Positions 12,116 through 27,200 of a stretch of 64,000 bases of DNA are shown here, piece after piece. Each line of letters starts with the position of its first letter. Within the stretch, counting starts at the first letter, position 1. The notes below the pieces were generated by a model. It did no database searches. It had not been told where the DNA came from and saw nothing but the letters and a program-made list of their open reading frames with translations. This DNA comes from Manis javanica (taxonomy: Eukaryota > Chordata > Mammalia > Pholidota > Manidae): assembly GCF_040802235.1 (NCBI RefSeq), contig NC_133167.1, positions 40,050,001-40,114,000 of the forward strand, in the 5' to 3' direction. The position numbers and the translations under genes are program-made.

Positions 12116-15100
12116 CCACGTGGAGCCTCACCTACAGCACAGACTTATCTAAAATCTCTGTCCAAACAAGACAGGAGTAACTCTGTAAAGCATATTATTA
12201 GAATAATACTTCTTTCACCGTCTGTAAGTATAAAGTATGCTTAAATAAGACATACTTGTCTTACAGCATTCAAACCTCTGAAACTAGCATATGAAATTAG
12301 AAGTCCAAAACACTAGCTTTAGAAAGAGGAAACAGAACTGACATCCTTAGAATTGGCTGCATCAGGATGGACGTCCCCCTGTCCTCTTAATGCTACTGTG
12401 GGTCAGAGTCAGATGTATGTGTTTATTGGCTTTCTATTTCCTCTCTTCACCTGCCTGAACCCTCTTTTCTCAGAATAAACACCTGTCTTTACTACAGTGC
12501 CAACTGACCCTGCTAATTATCACTCTAAGTTTGTTTACCTTGAGTCCACAAACAAGTTACATTTTGGTTATGATCTTAGCTATGATTAGAGATTTTCTGT
12601 GCAGAATGTGGTTACCTTGATGTCTGTAAGACAGTTTTTTTGGTCAAGGCTGAAAAATGGACGGGACAAACGCATGAGGGCTCCAGCTGTCTTACCCGTG
12701 GTGATGGGGAGCAGTGCAAAGGACAGAGCTTCTGGGTATGATTGCACAAGCACGGAGGGGGGTTCAGAAATTTTTTCTGACCAAATGATAAAAGTAAGTT
12801 TATATTGCAAATGTTGAAAGCTGGCATAAGTGTAGTAAAACAATGAAACGATGAAGTACAATTCTTACAGAAATGTACTGCCATCTACTCCAGGTAAGAT
12901 CATCATTGCAGGAGTTTGATCCTCCCCCCTGGGTTATTTATAATCAATCAAACCTTTCACTAGCCAGGTCAGTCTGTTTTCTTGGGGACCCCCAACTCTT
13001 AGTATCTATAGTCTTTTATCTTGGGCAGGAAGAAGGCAGAGAGGAGCCTTCTAATCTCCTGCTGGGAGGACATTAACTTGGCTGCCAGTTTTCTGGGAGA
13101 TACATTGAAGAGGCTGAGATCACTGTTCACTGCAAAGACTTTCATTTAATCCCCTGCTTTCAGTGTAACGCTCTGCCTTCAGCTACACCTGGCATTACTG
13201 ACTCCAGAGATCATGAAACAACAGCTCCAGGGGAGAGCCCACCAGTGTCCTGTGGGGTTGGGGGGAAGTGGTAACCTGCTCCAAGGGTAACTAAGAGGAG
13301 CTCACTGCTTCTTAATAGACTAGCAACTGCTCCACCTTTTAGCCCCGTGTCACCTGCCTTTGGAGATACCTAATGTCTCTAATGCACAAGGCTCTCACGA
13401 CTTGAATCAGCTGACTTCTGGCTGCTTCCTCACCACCTCCTGTAGGCACTCTCCTTTCATTTTTCTGTGGTTTATTAAGTCAGTTACCAATTTCCTGTTT
13501 GCTTTCCAGTTTCTAATGTTGTCTGGGTCTGTCTGTATCTCCTCTCCTATTCTCTTTGGTCTTGAGTTTATATTTTTCATTTAGCTTGTTTCTGGGTTTT
13601 GGCTTCTTTGGTCTGGAACCCTTCCTGGCATCCCTGCTGCCCACAGGTGTGGTTAGTTGACTGTCTTCAGCCTTTTGCACCTTCAAGCCGTGTCGCAGCA
13701 TGTGCACCAGGTCAGACTCTTCTTGGGGAGGCCCTCGGCCAGCCACTGCAGTGGGGATAACCAGTGTCATGCTCTTCTCTGGCGACATCTATGCAGCAAT
13801 TGAGCAAGGTCGGAATACAAGGGCCTACCCATGCCTGCTGTCACGGGCCTCCTCCAACGGGCATCCTTTGCTCCATTGCTCCCCGCTGGGCTGGCGGACC
13901 GTGTCATGTCTGCATCAGTCTGATGGCTCTGCCTGCCAAGGCTGCTCTGCTCTGCTCTTTTCCTCTTAAGTGTTTCTCAACAAAAAGCTTATTGTACTCA
14001 ACACCTGCTTCCTGGAAAACCCAATGGCATGCTAGCTTATTTAAGAAAGAGAATCTACTAGAAGGATAGTGACCTCCTTTGTGAAGGAAGGAGTGTTTCA
14101 AGTACCCCGAGGTACGCTCCAGGTAATTTAGTTCCAAAGAATTTCATACGAAATTTCATCCTCTCTCCAGGCTAAGCTTCAAAACACCAGGAAGATAAAG
14201 AATATGACTGGCCCTGCTTGGGTCTACTTCAATTAGCAGGGCTTGGTCTTTATTGGTAGCTATTTCCAGAAAAAGAGGAAATTTGAACTAGACACCATCC
14301 CAAAAGATGTTAATGCTAGGCAGAAAATGCCAACTGCCAATGATTGTTCAGATGATAAACAAGGGACAAAATCAGAATACATCTCTTGAGCTAGATTAGA
14401 AAAAAAAAGATGTCATTTATTTTGGGCTAGGCATTGTTAATAATAATCACTCTGTCAGATCCTCCATTGAAAAAAACTATATTCAAGTCGTCTGTATTTT
14501 AGGCTGAGCATCTTGATTTCTTTTTAAAGGACTCTGTATTTTTTAAGAGCAGTCACTTTCTTATTTGTCATTTTCTGGAATTTATCTCCATGGGTTCTGA
14601 TCAGAGTGAAGGAAACTCCACTGTTTTCATTAGTTACCTAATATTACATTTCATTTAATAAAAACATAACCGTCAATTCATATTGAGCTTGTTGTTAGCT
14701 ATAATCTCCAAAGAATTTTCAGTGAGCCACTGGTATTCACAATCTGTATGTTTTAAATGGTGTCCTTGAACCTAAGAGCATTTTCCCCCCAAAACTGTTA
14801 CTTGCAATTCATTTGGTTTTCATTCTTGACTCTTAAACATAATTTCTAGTTTTCTCACTTTTAAGTTTGACAGCCTCTTACTATCTTCAGTTAAGATGCT
14901 GATGTTAAAGAATATCATTTGGTAGTTTACCATTTGTGATTTCTTTCCAGTTGGCATCAGTCTAACAACATGGCGTTCTTCGGGTTTAGTCCATCTACCA
15001 GTTGATGATCAACCAACCACTTTTCTCCATTCAGTCCACAAGTTTACCACAACAGGCGTCCTGATACTTTGCTGAGATCCAGACACACTGAAACTATAGT

Positions 15101-16389
15101 ACTCCCCGGGGCCACCAAGTCCCTTTCCAAAGAAAAGGATATCTCCTAAAGAACATCATTTTTCCTACAGGCACACAAATTGACTAGAATCATGTCAGGA
15201 TCAACATCATGCCCAAGTGATTTATAGAACCCACCTTTTCACCACTTAAAAACTTCAGTTCATTTGATCATTTGCTTCTTTAGAATACCTCAAAAAGTAT
15301 AATTTGCAGTTTCTTAACAAAACAGCAACTGGTTTGGGGACTACAGACCCTCATTTATATGAGGTAGAACTTATTTATAGCTCCCCCTTAGAATATCCTC
15401 ACCTACCTTGGGCATTAACTCCTCCTTTTCCATGTTTTACCTTGGTCAGGATATTATGCTTCTTACATGTGAACAGCCATCAGAAGCACAGGTATCAATT
15501 TTACGGTCTTACTGTTAACTTTATACCACCAGACAGTAGGCACAGTCTACTGCTCTGAAGTTTTCAAAATCCTTTTATTGTGGATTAGACTTCATGACAC
15601 TACTTATAATTCTGGGACATCATCTGCTGTCACATTTCTTCTTGTGAAAATAGCTAAAAAGCATGAATAATAAAATGAAAGTTAAGGTGGAATGATAATG
15701 GCTCAGAACTTTTTTTGAGTGCAAATAACAGAAAAAGGTCAAGCTAGTATAGTGAAATTTATTGTAGAATCAGGAATATCTTATAGAAAGAACCCAGCTT
15801 TAGGGTAAGAGTAAGAGCACAGATTTAGAAAGACGGGACTAGAAAACTGGGAAATCTTTGGGGCCGCAGGGACTCTCTCCATCTCTCATCTCTGCTTCTC
15901 TTAATGCATAGGCTTTATTTTTCTTTCTCAAAGGAATGGGTTAACTGCTAGTTGGCCCAAGGGGACAGCAAAAAATGTTCTTACAGCTCTCAAGTTCCAG
16001 CACCACAAAAAGCTCTTTTTCAATTTTAAATTCCCAGGGAAAGAGGGAGATGAAACTCCTGATTGGCCCAGTTTGGTTCAGGAGCAGACTCCCTGCTGAA
16101 TCAACTAAGACCAGTAGAAAAAAACCTCACTGTATAAAGTGGCTGTCAGGATCCCATGGCTGGAGTGAGTATGGTAGATAAGAAAGTGATTTCAGCTTTT
16201 GAAAAGACATCCCCAAATATGTTTTCCACAGGTGCTTTTAATAGGCTGAAGTCCTGGAGGATAGAAAAAATAACTGCCAGTCTCCTTTTTCTTTCTAAAA
16301 TAAACTTATGCACAAATTTGATGCTGTTACTCTGAGCTGGAGCAAGTATATTCCTACGAAGGAAGATATCTGAGCAAGAAGGATCTTGC
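12116..16389. other. intergenic, mostly unassigned
   Basis: No exon or RNA gene seen. 15690-16130 reads like an interspersed repeat (long text ending in CTGATTGGCCCAG) that I recognise as recurrent in mammals but cannot name. 13500-13970 has overlapping open frames on both strands and moderate GC, without domains. Confidence 0.4.
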
Positions 16390-16545
16390 TAATCATCTTG
16401 AACATGCTATTTAATCTCTCATATATAAAATGGGGATGATAAGAACACCACCACCTATCTTGCAGGTGATTCTCTGAGAGAATCAGAGATAATATATTTA
16501 AAGTATCTGGCACTGTACAGTAAATACTCAACAAATGGTAGCTAT
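16390..16545 (+). mobile_element. MIR SINE
   Basis: Typical 3' half: TAAAATGGGGATGATAAGAA, then GATAATATATTTAAAGTATC and TACTCAACAAATGGTAGCTA. Confidence 0.9.
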
Positions 16546-17689
16546 GATTTTAAATACTAAACAAATTCATGGAATATAAACCTTTTTTTCTCAGATGCTT
16601 GCTAGAGAGATGTATTGTTTCCTCCAAGATTGAGCAGACACTGGAGGCAGCCCAGTGAATTTAATTCAAGAGAGAATATTTGAACACAGAACACTCAGTT
16701 CCACAGGATTCTAATATACGAATACATCTTATCACTCTCTGGTTAGCTTTATCATTACCTGCAAATGGCATGAAATAAAACACTTATAAGCAAGTGGACA
16801 ATCAACTTCAATTATAAAAATAAAATGTACTTAAATTATAGATATACATATACACAGAGTACATGACACATTTACTTAGTATATATAAATTTTGCTTTTC
16901 AACTACAAAGTTATATGTACAGTATAAACAGTAGTAAGAACTTGTAAAGAGCCCTCATTGTACCTCTTTAATCTGAAGTCTCACACTTGTTTTCCTCCCA
17001 CAAGAGGACTGGGTCTTGCAATTCACATTATGCTTGCACTTATAGCAATTATTTTCCCATTGAAAAGAAGCTCTAAAAACCTGCTATCAAACTAAAAAGT
17101 ACTATTACCTTAGATTCAAGAATATACACTATTTGAGACAAGTACAAGGTTTTTAACTGTATTTTTACTTTATCAGCAACACTCTGTTCCATATATATAA
17201 CTCCCTAGTCTTCCTACATTCCTAGTGATCTTGAAATGGAAACCAGGTCACATTATTGAACATAGGCCTCATTTTTCCATGTTTTGGTCAGAAAGCCATC
17301 AGATAATGCATTTTTAAAATTTGCCTCAGAGCAGGATGCTTTGAATTAAGCCCAGCCTCTCAGATCTCAATCTATGTAGCTGAGACACATGCAGGTGAAA
17401 ACTGAAAGATCAGCCAATTATTGGCCTTCCTAACACATAACCATTTTAAATAATTTTGTTAGTAACTAAGTGAATTACATAATCGTTGACATCAGAAAGA
17501 GTCCCAATTTGTTTCTCCTCTACCAAACAACCTTTACGATGTATTTGAAAACCTGCCCGTGCAAAAGTCACAGGGCACTAAGAGATGGACAACTCTCGGC
17601 AGTGACAATGTATGTAACAAACATGCCTTTCAAATGAATATATGCTCGAGTTCTGTGCTTAAAAAATTGTATTAGAAGCCACACCTGTC

Positions 17690-17765
17690 TTACTACCGTA
17701 TTCTAAACACCTATTACAGTGCCTGGTACATAGTAGGTGTTTAATACATGGTATGAAATACACAG
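17690..17765 (+). mobile_element. MIR or L2 3' end
   Basis: CAGTGCCTGGTACATAGTAG followed by GTGTTTAATACATG, the shared tail of MIR and L2. Too short to separate the two. It lies within the probable GTF3C3 3' flank. Confidence 0.7.
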
Positions 17766-17778
17766 ATGAATAAATTTT

Positions 17779-17784
17779 TTTATT
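17779..17784 (-). terminator. possible poly(A) signal for GTF3C3
   Basis: TTTATT on the plus strand is AATAAA on the minus strand, about 310 bases after the stop codon. No independent support for cleavage here, and the surroundings are AT-rich, so chance is possible. Confidence 0.35.
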
Positions 17785-18089
17785 CATACAGTAAAAATTA
17801 AGTGTCTTCAACGTAAGCTGCCTTAAAGGCTAATATTATCCATTTCACCTCTCTGAGGACAATTTCACTAAAAAAATGCTAAAGGAAAATGACAGAACAA
17901 TATACAAATTCTTGTAGGAATGATAATTTTACATATCTACCAAAAGATCATAATTACACATTAAAAATGAAATATACAATTAGAAATTCTGAAATTTTCA
18001 TTTCCATTTTAGGGTTAATAAGCCCTGCGACATAAAATATTGGTCCATGCACAGCAGCTACCTAGTACTCCTTTCTCAGTTGAGGTGCA

Positions 18090-18212
18090 TTATATAGAGC
18101 AATAGGTATACAAAAGTTTTTGAGCCATTCCAATATTCCCGCTGCTCTGATAAATGAGAGATAAATTGTAGGCAATATCTCTTCGTAAGTCTAACTGGTA
18201 ACCTTCTATACC
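18090..18212 (-). CDS. GTF3C3: GTF3C3 coding exon 18 (stop codon)
   Basis: Residues 844-883 and TAA at 18090-18092: starts GIEGYQLDLRRDIAYNLSLI and ends AQKLLYTYCSI. Human has LD where this copy has GY, an unusual double change. Acceptor CCCCCTAG. Confidence 0.96.
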   Translation of the reverse strand, partial: GIEGYQLDLRRDIAYNLSLIYQSSGNIGMAQKLLYTYCSI

Positions 18213-21200
18213 CTAGGGGGAAAAATACACAAATGAGTTCTATTTAAACTGACATCCAGAACAATTTTGTAAGTGTAAGTGTTCAAAAAACTATTAAAAT
18301 CCACAATACTAAAAAAAAAGTATAAACTATGTATATACCTCAGATCTAAATTATCAGATAATGCTCATTCAGTTAATCATTATAGAACTGTATCATCAAA
18401 TATGTTAAAATGTCTAACCAATAAATTAAAGAAAAAGTCTCACCCACAAGCCATAGCAGAATAAACTTCAGATGAATTAAGGATTAACAGTAAAAAAAAT
18501 GAAACCATTTAAAAGAAAAAAATATGGTTGAATAAAATAATAATAAAATCTTGGGTAGGAAAGGCCCTTCTAAGTGTAATAGCAAAAGGAGAAAACACAA
18601 AGGGAAAGATTAATAGATTTGACTTCATAAAAAATGTGAAACTTCTGAAGGTAAAATAAAATTAATTGTAAGTAAATAAAAACACAAATACACATGAACA
18701 ACAAGATGGGGAAAATACTGTACTATATAATGGAAAGGCATATAAAGGATAGGTCTAGGTGGGCATACAGCAAATTGATTATACTGATTACCTTACGGGT
18801 GTTATTACCTTTATTTCTACTTAAATAACAAAGCATGGACTCAATGGAGTACATTAGATCTATGTTTCTAATATTGCCAATACAAAATTTTGAAGTCACC
18901 TGAAAACATCTGCCAACAGTGAAAAATTGCTACCTAGGAAGCTTAAGGAGCAATACATAAAGCTACTTATGAAGAAAAGAACACAGAAGTGTATATATTT
19001 CATCAGCATAACTAAAAGTATGTATTCATTTCCTTATTAACCAAAGTTGAACAAGGGCAATTAGAAAACAGTTGTGAGGGAATGTGGGGATTATGAGTGC
19101 AATGTAAAGAAATTAACAGTGAAGATAGTACTTTTCTTCAGAAATTAAAAATTAGACTTTAGACAGAAATTATCACAGTATTGGCAACACTTTACCCTAT
19201 CTTATCTTAAAACAAAGAAAACTACATTAATATTGGTCTTTCATTTTTACAGAGAAATATGTTAGCTAGTTTTGGCTTGGAAATGAGCAATGACTCTCTT
19301 ACTCATTTATGAGTAATAGAGGCCCCGTGTCTACCAGCTGAAACCTGCGGAACCACCGGGTCTATCTTGGGAAAGCCGAAACATTACTAACCACAAGTCA
19401 TATATGTCCACATGGTTGCTGACTAGGTCACAAGGCCAAGATGTCAAAGATCTACTTGTTGCTGAACATAAATGCATTCAATAAAGGAAAAATCTATTTT
19501 ATTATGTAATTTATTACATTGGACCACAACACTGAGCTAACTGCACTTATCTATTGATGGAATGCAGTGACTCCTTGGTTTTTAAAGTAAATCATACCAT
19601 ACCTCTGCCACAAGTGGAGGTAGCTCCAGGGCTTTCTGATAATAGTGGATTGCAAGATGGATCAGCCCTAGTTGGTGAAGGCCACGGCCCAAATTGTAGA
19701 ATGATTCCTGACAAGGCCCACGCAGACTGAGGTAACGATTAAGAAAGGAAAAGCCCTACCAAAAAGAAAAAGCTAATTCAGTATTTCACTCATTTGACAA
19801 GTATGTATTGGACCACAGTATGTGCGAGATGCACTCTGTGCAGGACACAACTATTAGAAAAAGAGACACAATCCCACCCTAAAGAACACAGGTCAGGATT
19901 ACAGTGTCAAATCACAGTGTAGTCAAGAGCTCTTCTGAAAGTGTAAGGTAAGATGTTTTTAAAGCTAAGGACAAAAATATTCACGGAAATGAAGGCCAAA
20001 TGTTACAAGTAGCTGTCAAAGATCCATAATGTATAAGCCTCAGGATTGGTTTTTTATGGTTTCAAGCTGGCTTTTGTGGCATTAGAGGCCAGTAAATGTT
20101 TTGGTGTCTAAAAGCTTGACCAAAGTATAAAGTTCAAGCCCTTATAAGGTTAATTTAGAAAGGTTTATTCTCAGGAGCAAACACACTTGAATAATACCTA
20201 ATCTTTCTGGGTGAATAGTATCTTTTATAATTTATTTTATAATTTACCTCTAAGGACCTTAATAATGTCGTAGTCCAAAACACTTGATTTTTTTCCCCTG
20301 AAAGCTTCTGACTCCTTTATGGATTAGTATAGAGCACAGCTGTAACAACGCTGCTCCCAGTGTCACAGCATCCAAAAAGCCTGCTTCTTAACTCCTTCTG
20401 TATTCACGTTCCCCTTTAATGCAGCTTCAGTTTTTATCATCCACAGAAAGTTACAGACTGCAAAGGTGCAAGTGTCCTATGTAATTAAGTAAATATATTA
20501 TCTGAGAATTGAGAGTAAACCAGCTAATTTTTGAGTATAGAATATAAACTGCAATTATTCCCTGCATGATCTATGTATAATGGTCATAAATTTTCCCTCA
20601 TAAATAAATAAAAATTAATGAATTCTTTAGAATTAATACATTTATGGATAAAATAATTATGTTCAATAAATCATACTTTCTGCATAATAAAAGAACCCAT
20701 TTGTGTATATGCGAATATGCTATTCCACTGAAAACCATGGTTCTATTAAATAAAGCAGATAAACTATTAACCTCAGAGAAATATGAAATCATCATACTTA
20801 AAAATGACAAATCTACAAATCAAATTCTCAGAAAGAGGGAAGAGTAATCCTAGTTGAACTGTTGCAACCCAAAAGAACTTGTAGGAGCTGCCGGCTGCAT
20901 TTTAAGAAGTTTTTAACAAATTTAGGAGGGTAATCTCCTTGACAACTGAAAGACTATTCAACTATTTAGTGATTAAAAAGCTAGGTACTATGGGCAGCCA
21001 CTTTACTTTTTACTTTACATTTTAGGTAATGTGAATCATCAAATAGACAAACTATAAAAATATGACCACAAAAACCAAAATTTTAATGGATAAGAAAAGG
21101 GTGCTTTTTACTATGCACTATGTAACTATGTTAAATTTCAAACATTTTTTATCACATTAATCACTGATGGGCCTGAGTACACTTTTTATAAATGTTAAAT

Positions 21201-24200
21201 AGAGATAGAAGACAACATGAAAGCTTTTACTCTTACAATATGACATAAAGGTAGGAATGACAGTAAAACTTATGGAATTACTTTTTTCTAAAAGTAAAGA
21301 GAAGGAACACTAATTATAGTCCTGTAGCATGAATAAACTGATGAATAATTAAAACAATTTAAGAATCATGATATTTACAACAAAACTTGCTTTTCAGAAG
21401 TTTTTTTAATGGAAAATGTTTAACATCCACAAAAGTAGAAAGATTGGTACAGCAAATTTCCATCTACCCATCACTTAGGGTTTCATCTCTGCCCCAACCA
21501 TTTAAAAACTGCTCTTTAACCATAAAAGTAATTTGAAATCCAGCTTTCAAATTACTTTGAAGTAAAATAAATTTTTGTCCTATCAGGCTAAAAAAACTAC
21601 ATATTTTAACTAATTAATAGGAGTTAAGCCATAAAAATGTCCTATTAATATTTATCAGAATATAAGCTTCACAAGGGTAAGTAGTTCTGTCTGTGTACTC
21701 ACTCACTGCTATATCCCCAGTTCCTGGCACAGTGGGTACTCAATACATAGCTTAATTTAAAAATAAACCTATAAACTGTATATAGCAAAAGGACCCATTA
21801 AAAAGCTTAGAGGAAGAGGTGGACAAATATTACAAATAAATACCCAAGTAAAGGAAAATTGTTTTTTACTTTTTATGTTGGAAATTTTTGAATACACAAA
21901 AGAGAATATTATAATGAACTCAAATACCCAGTTTTAACTATAATGGGCATTTAAATTTAGGCTTTCTTTTAACCATGTTACATTAAAAAGCAAACAAAAA
22001 AAATCCTTTACTAAATCTCCTACTTCATTCCAAACTACTTTAAAAAAAAAACCTATCTATACATGCATCAAACATATGAACATAAAAACTGAAATCCCAA
22101 AAACAAAAGTGTTGAAGATACAGTAGTGAACAAGGCAGACAAGGTGTCTGATCTCTGGTCTCTCAGTTTATACTCTTAATGGAGAGGAAACCAGCTATAC
22201 AAAGGTAAATAAGAAAACAAAAAAGCTAATTTTCAAATTTCTATAAGAATCAAGAAAACTTTAAAAGAGCAATGTGTTAGTGATGAGGTAAGGGAACAGG
22301 CACATAGTCACATATTCACACATTATTGTAGATACATATTATTATATATTTTTTAAATAATTTAAATCAATTTTCAGGACCTATCAGGCTGGATGTCTAC
22401 GGGGCTCCAGAGTATGAGGAAGCCTCACTGAATTTCTCCAGATTCTGCCTGTGTCTTCTCCCCATATGATCTGGCAGTGCATCCTTCTATATGTCTATGT
22501 CTAAGTCTTAGACAGGAGTACCACTAGATGTTGAGTCCATGACCGCTGAACACAGGGATAGGTATGGGGAATCCCAACACATGTACTAAGTAAGTATTCC
22601 TTTTGAAGCAGAATAATAAAAGCACAAAGAATATTCATTTTTTGAAAATATAAAATTAAGTAATGAGAAATCCAAACTAATTACCTGCACAATTAGAGCA
22701 TGTCTTCTTAATACTTACTTCTGAGATGCCATGTGAATAAAGCTTAGGCCTATACAGAGGCTATAGAGAGGTTCGTGGGGATGGGTGCGAAAGGCTTGCA
22801 CATACTGTCCTGAAAAATGAAAAATGATGTCAGCTGTTAATGACAAGAACACAGTTCTTTATTTCTTCAAACACGTATTCAAATATATTTTAAGGCTAAA
22901 CAAAGATTACTGTTTTTAACATCTGCAAGGTGTACATTCTAAAATATCAACCAAAGGCACATTACTTTGAATTTTAAAATAACGTATAACATGTAACAAA
23001 TTAGAAGGATTTACTCATAAATGTATCCTGACCATGAAGATCAAGAGAAACTAAAATCAACGCTTTTTTAGGCACAGCTAGACATTTCCACGTAGTGTAA
23101 TACTTAAAAAATAAAAAATTTATGAACTGCAATCATAAATCTAGTTGAAAATCAGTAAGGGAAGGTTTCTTTTGGTGAATTCTTTTGTAAAATTACTTAA
23201 TTTGTCTTATAAATTCAAATGTGATAGGTCCTGGAGGTGAGAAAAAGATTTTAATAGTTCAGGTTTGGTTTTATAGATTGGGATTTGTTTTCCTCAATGT
23301 AGCAACTACTTTGTTTTTCCTGAAAAAAGATAAATGTATCCAATAACAAATTAAGAACTTGGGGTTCTGTGAATTCCCTGTATTCTATGGCTTCGTGGGT
23401 AGAATTCCATGTATGCTATTCTACACAACTGTCTCATGTTAAAAGCCTCACCATATGAAGGGAATTTTAAGCAAATTTTTCTTTTCAAGGAATAATCCAC
23501 AATTTATCACACACAGATAAAAACTTGTATTTCTTCCAGCTCCTAATGCCAGAAGAACAGCACCACAGAATATCTTTAGCAGCACAGATGCTAGACTGCC
23601 ATTTGGACTTTCTATTTTTACCTTCTGTAAGAGTTTCTAAACGTAGGAAAATAAAATAAATCTCTATTCTATATTTTCTTATTAAATCAGCAACTCCAGA
23701 AAGTACACACAGTGGAGGCAAGTTTCCACATTGGATACTCAAGGTTACTGGCTCAACAATTATAAAAACACCAGCCATACAGAAACATTAAAGTATTCAG
23801 TAGCCAAAATCCCAGTTTATTCGTAAGTCAACTAGCTTTTAGGCAGGAGAAACGTGCTTCATTATAAGTTTAAACATTTGGTTAGGAATTTTTCTATTTA
23901 TTTGCTTCTGATTCCTTATTACAGAAATTCTTTTATGTGATTAATTTTGCCTGAGTTTAATTAGAATAAGTAATTATCATGTAAATAAATGCTGATATAG
24001 AGACTTGTCTAGTAGGGGATGAACTATCAACAAATCTTAAATCCTTTTTTGTACTACAGCAAATTAAAATCAGGTAGCAAAGAATCCATAATTAATGAAA
24101 ATTATTTTTAAAACAAACATGCCTAAGTAGGAAGTATTGTTGACCTTTACAATGAATTATAAGACCACTTCAGCCTTTTGAAACCAAAGCTTCGTAAGAA

Positions 24201-27200
24201 AAAGAAATACTAACATTAATTATCATTATTGCCAATACTTACAGCCACTTACTATATGTGCCACGCATTGTTTTAAGTACTTATCATTTAATCTTCAAAA
24301 AATCCACAAGGTAGGTCCAATTATTGTCTCTACTTCAGAGATAAAGAAACTGAGGCAAAAGGAAGTAGAGGAACTTGCCATGAAGGAGCTGCTATTTACG
24401 TCCAGGCAGTTCCACTCCAGAGGCCTGGCTCTTAACCACTAGGCTTCCCACACTTGACAAAGTCATGTGCCAGGGCACTTACCAAGCGCATGCTTAAAAC
24501 TACCAGATACGAATGCATTATGTCCATTTAAGACACACAGGGCATGATTATCTGGGTTTTTCAGCATTAAACGGAGACAGAAGCGATGATGGCGTACATC
24601 TTGGGAGTGCATGGTAACTTGATTGAAAATGTTCCAGAGCTGGGGTTTATTGACATTTTCCATGACCATTATCCTAAGATTGCAGAAAGAGGATGATGGT
24701 AAAAATATGATGGAAAAGAACTTCCTGATTTCTAAGAATGAAACCCTTTTCGGGGCTGTCCTACCAACACTGAAATGTAGCATCCCCCAACAAGGAAAAG
24801 CAGATTGTTTCAATGTATTTAAGCAAAACCACTTACATGGTGAATGATTTTTTTCCAGAAAATACTACTTTAGTTCATTATTTCTACATCTTATTTCTAC
24901 TTTTCAACAAAACTTTTAAGCCAGAAAACAGAATCAGGTGGTTTAAGTTTCATATGTTCTCTGCTGACCCACTATAACTGCAGTACAATGAATACTGAGT
25001 AATAACTAACAATAATGCATGCCAGGCATTGTTAAAAGCCTCATAATAATCCCATGAGGTGGTGGTGTTATGATGGCCATTTTAAATGGGTAGACTGAGA
25101 CACAAGAGGTTAAGCATATGAGAGGGCATGCAACAATGGCCTGAACTAACCAGTAAGCAAGAGCAGTTAAAATACAATAGGTTACTAGGTCTGGAGCAAG
25201 AGAGACGAAGTAAAAATAAATATACATACTCTATCACAGAATGAATTAAACTTAGTTATTGGAAAAATCACCTGATATAGTTGTATGCCTTTCTGAAATT
25301 TTTGTCCAGAATTGCTGCAGAGAGACCAAAGTATTCCAGCTCTTTGCGTTTTTGCCTGTCATCATAAAACGAGTAATATTCCAAAGAAGAATCCACAAGT
25401 AACTCAGCCTCCTGAAATCGGGATAGGTCACATAAGGAGTATATAGCCTTCAACAGAAGGTTCCACCAGTCATCTTTTGTCAAGACACTCGTGAGTACGG
25501 CAAGTATTGCTAAAATGAGACCAGTGAAAATCAGTTAGGTCACTGTATTTCCAAATACTATAGTATTAAAAGGAAGAATTCACATGATTGGTTCTAAGGT
25601 TAAATTGAATAACCATGGTCCTATAGACCTGAATTTTTACCAACACTCTTCTGACAATGACCAGAAGGGGAAGTTGCTTGTTTCCACTCCATCAACACCA
25701 CCTCCATACGCTCTGCCAATCTGCAATTCCAGGTAACTCTCACTTCTAATCTGTTCTCTACAAAGTCCAGTTACCTCACTGGTGTTTCTCAGTGCAAGCT
25801 AAGACATATGGTCCTTCAGGGCAGAATGAGTGTGCACTTCATGACTGACGTCAAATACAGGAGTCTGCACATAAAAGGCATTCAAGTGCTTGCTCAGCAA
25901 AGATTTCAAATTCATACTTTGAAATTCAGATTGTTCTTCATCTTTTTATAATCTTCATTTTCTTTTATCTGCTTCAAAATTTCTCTTTTCCTTTAACTAT
26001 CTTCTCTTCCTTATTTATCTGTAAGAAGCCTCCCTTTCATACCTTTGAGAAATATCAAAAGCCATAAAACATTTCTAGCTTGACCCAGTATTCTCCTTCT
26101 GAGAACCTATCCTAAACAATTCATCAAAAGTATGTATAAATCTAAAGGCATGAAGATGCTCACTACCATATTACTTATAAAATTATCACAATCAACCATA
26201 CATCAAAAAAGAAGGGTATGATTAAATAAATTATGAAACTGCTATCCAATGGAATATTCACGTTCCTTACATAGAATAGCTATAAGGAGAATAGAGCAAG
26301 ATGAGAAAATGTCTGTGAAAAAATAAGTGAAAAAATCAGAGTACAAAAATGTATGTAACCTAAGGAGGCTTTGCTTATCCTATGCTAGTACATGAGTATG
26401 AGGGGACACCCACCTTAACAAAACAAAACCCTGTGAGCCTGAGAAAAACCAACAACGGACCTGAGAAGAGAAAATACTGAAAGAGAAAACAGGATCAAAT
26501 GTAAAGAATAATAAAACTTACAGAAACATAGTCCCAAATACATGCCATCGAGGAAGAAGCTATTAGGATAAGCCCAGAAACAGTGAACTGGACAGACGGC
26601 AGGGCTCTGCGGCAATCAGAGCTAGGTTATGGGGGGCCAAAGCGCATTCCTTTCCTGAGTCTTCTCCCTGAAACACCTTACTTATGTTTTAACATTGTGC
26701 TTATAGAGATTCAGCTCTTCTGGATTCTAAAGCCCTGCCCACTGCACACTGCCATGCTTGTAACAATGACTTAATAAATGTCTGCTGAATTAATTAACAA
26801 TGAAATAATCTTTGGTATCTCCAGTTTATAACCTAGATGTTTTCCAGTTCTCTGAGTAATAACCTCACCCTAACATACTTAATGTTTTCTCCAGCCTAAA
26901 AATAGATGCCTTTTAAACTCACATTACTTGAGACTGGGCCAAAGCAACTTATTTTCAGAGTTTATATGACCATTGCTACACTGTCAAAAATTAATATGAC
27001 AAAGAATGAAATATATGTAATTGAAATAACTGGACAAGTAGAGTGATTTGTACAGTCATCTAATCTTCATAAATTTAAGATATATTTTCTTCCTGAAAAG
27101 CCAAATTAAAAGTCATGTTTAGTTTTTTTCACAGAAAGATAAAAGCAGATGTTTTTCAACTTATAAAAATTAAATGATTTACATGTAGCCTTTTTTTTAA

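Noticed and set aside
13513-13788. Minus-strand frame with a basic C terminus (RPKKPKPRNK)
   Set aside because: Low-complexity basic ending and no family match. A competing plus-strand frame covers the same DNA, so it is probably chance or an old repeat.
22719-22809. Exon 16 ending at the internal GTAAGT donor
   Set aside because: Phase 2 exit does not fit exon 17, and conserved codons continue beyond in the same frame to the GTAATT donor.
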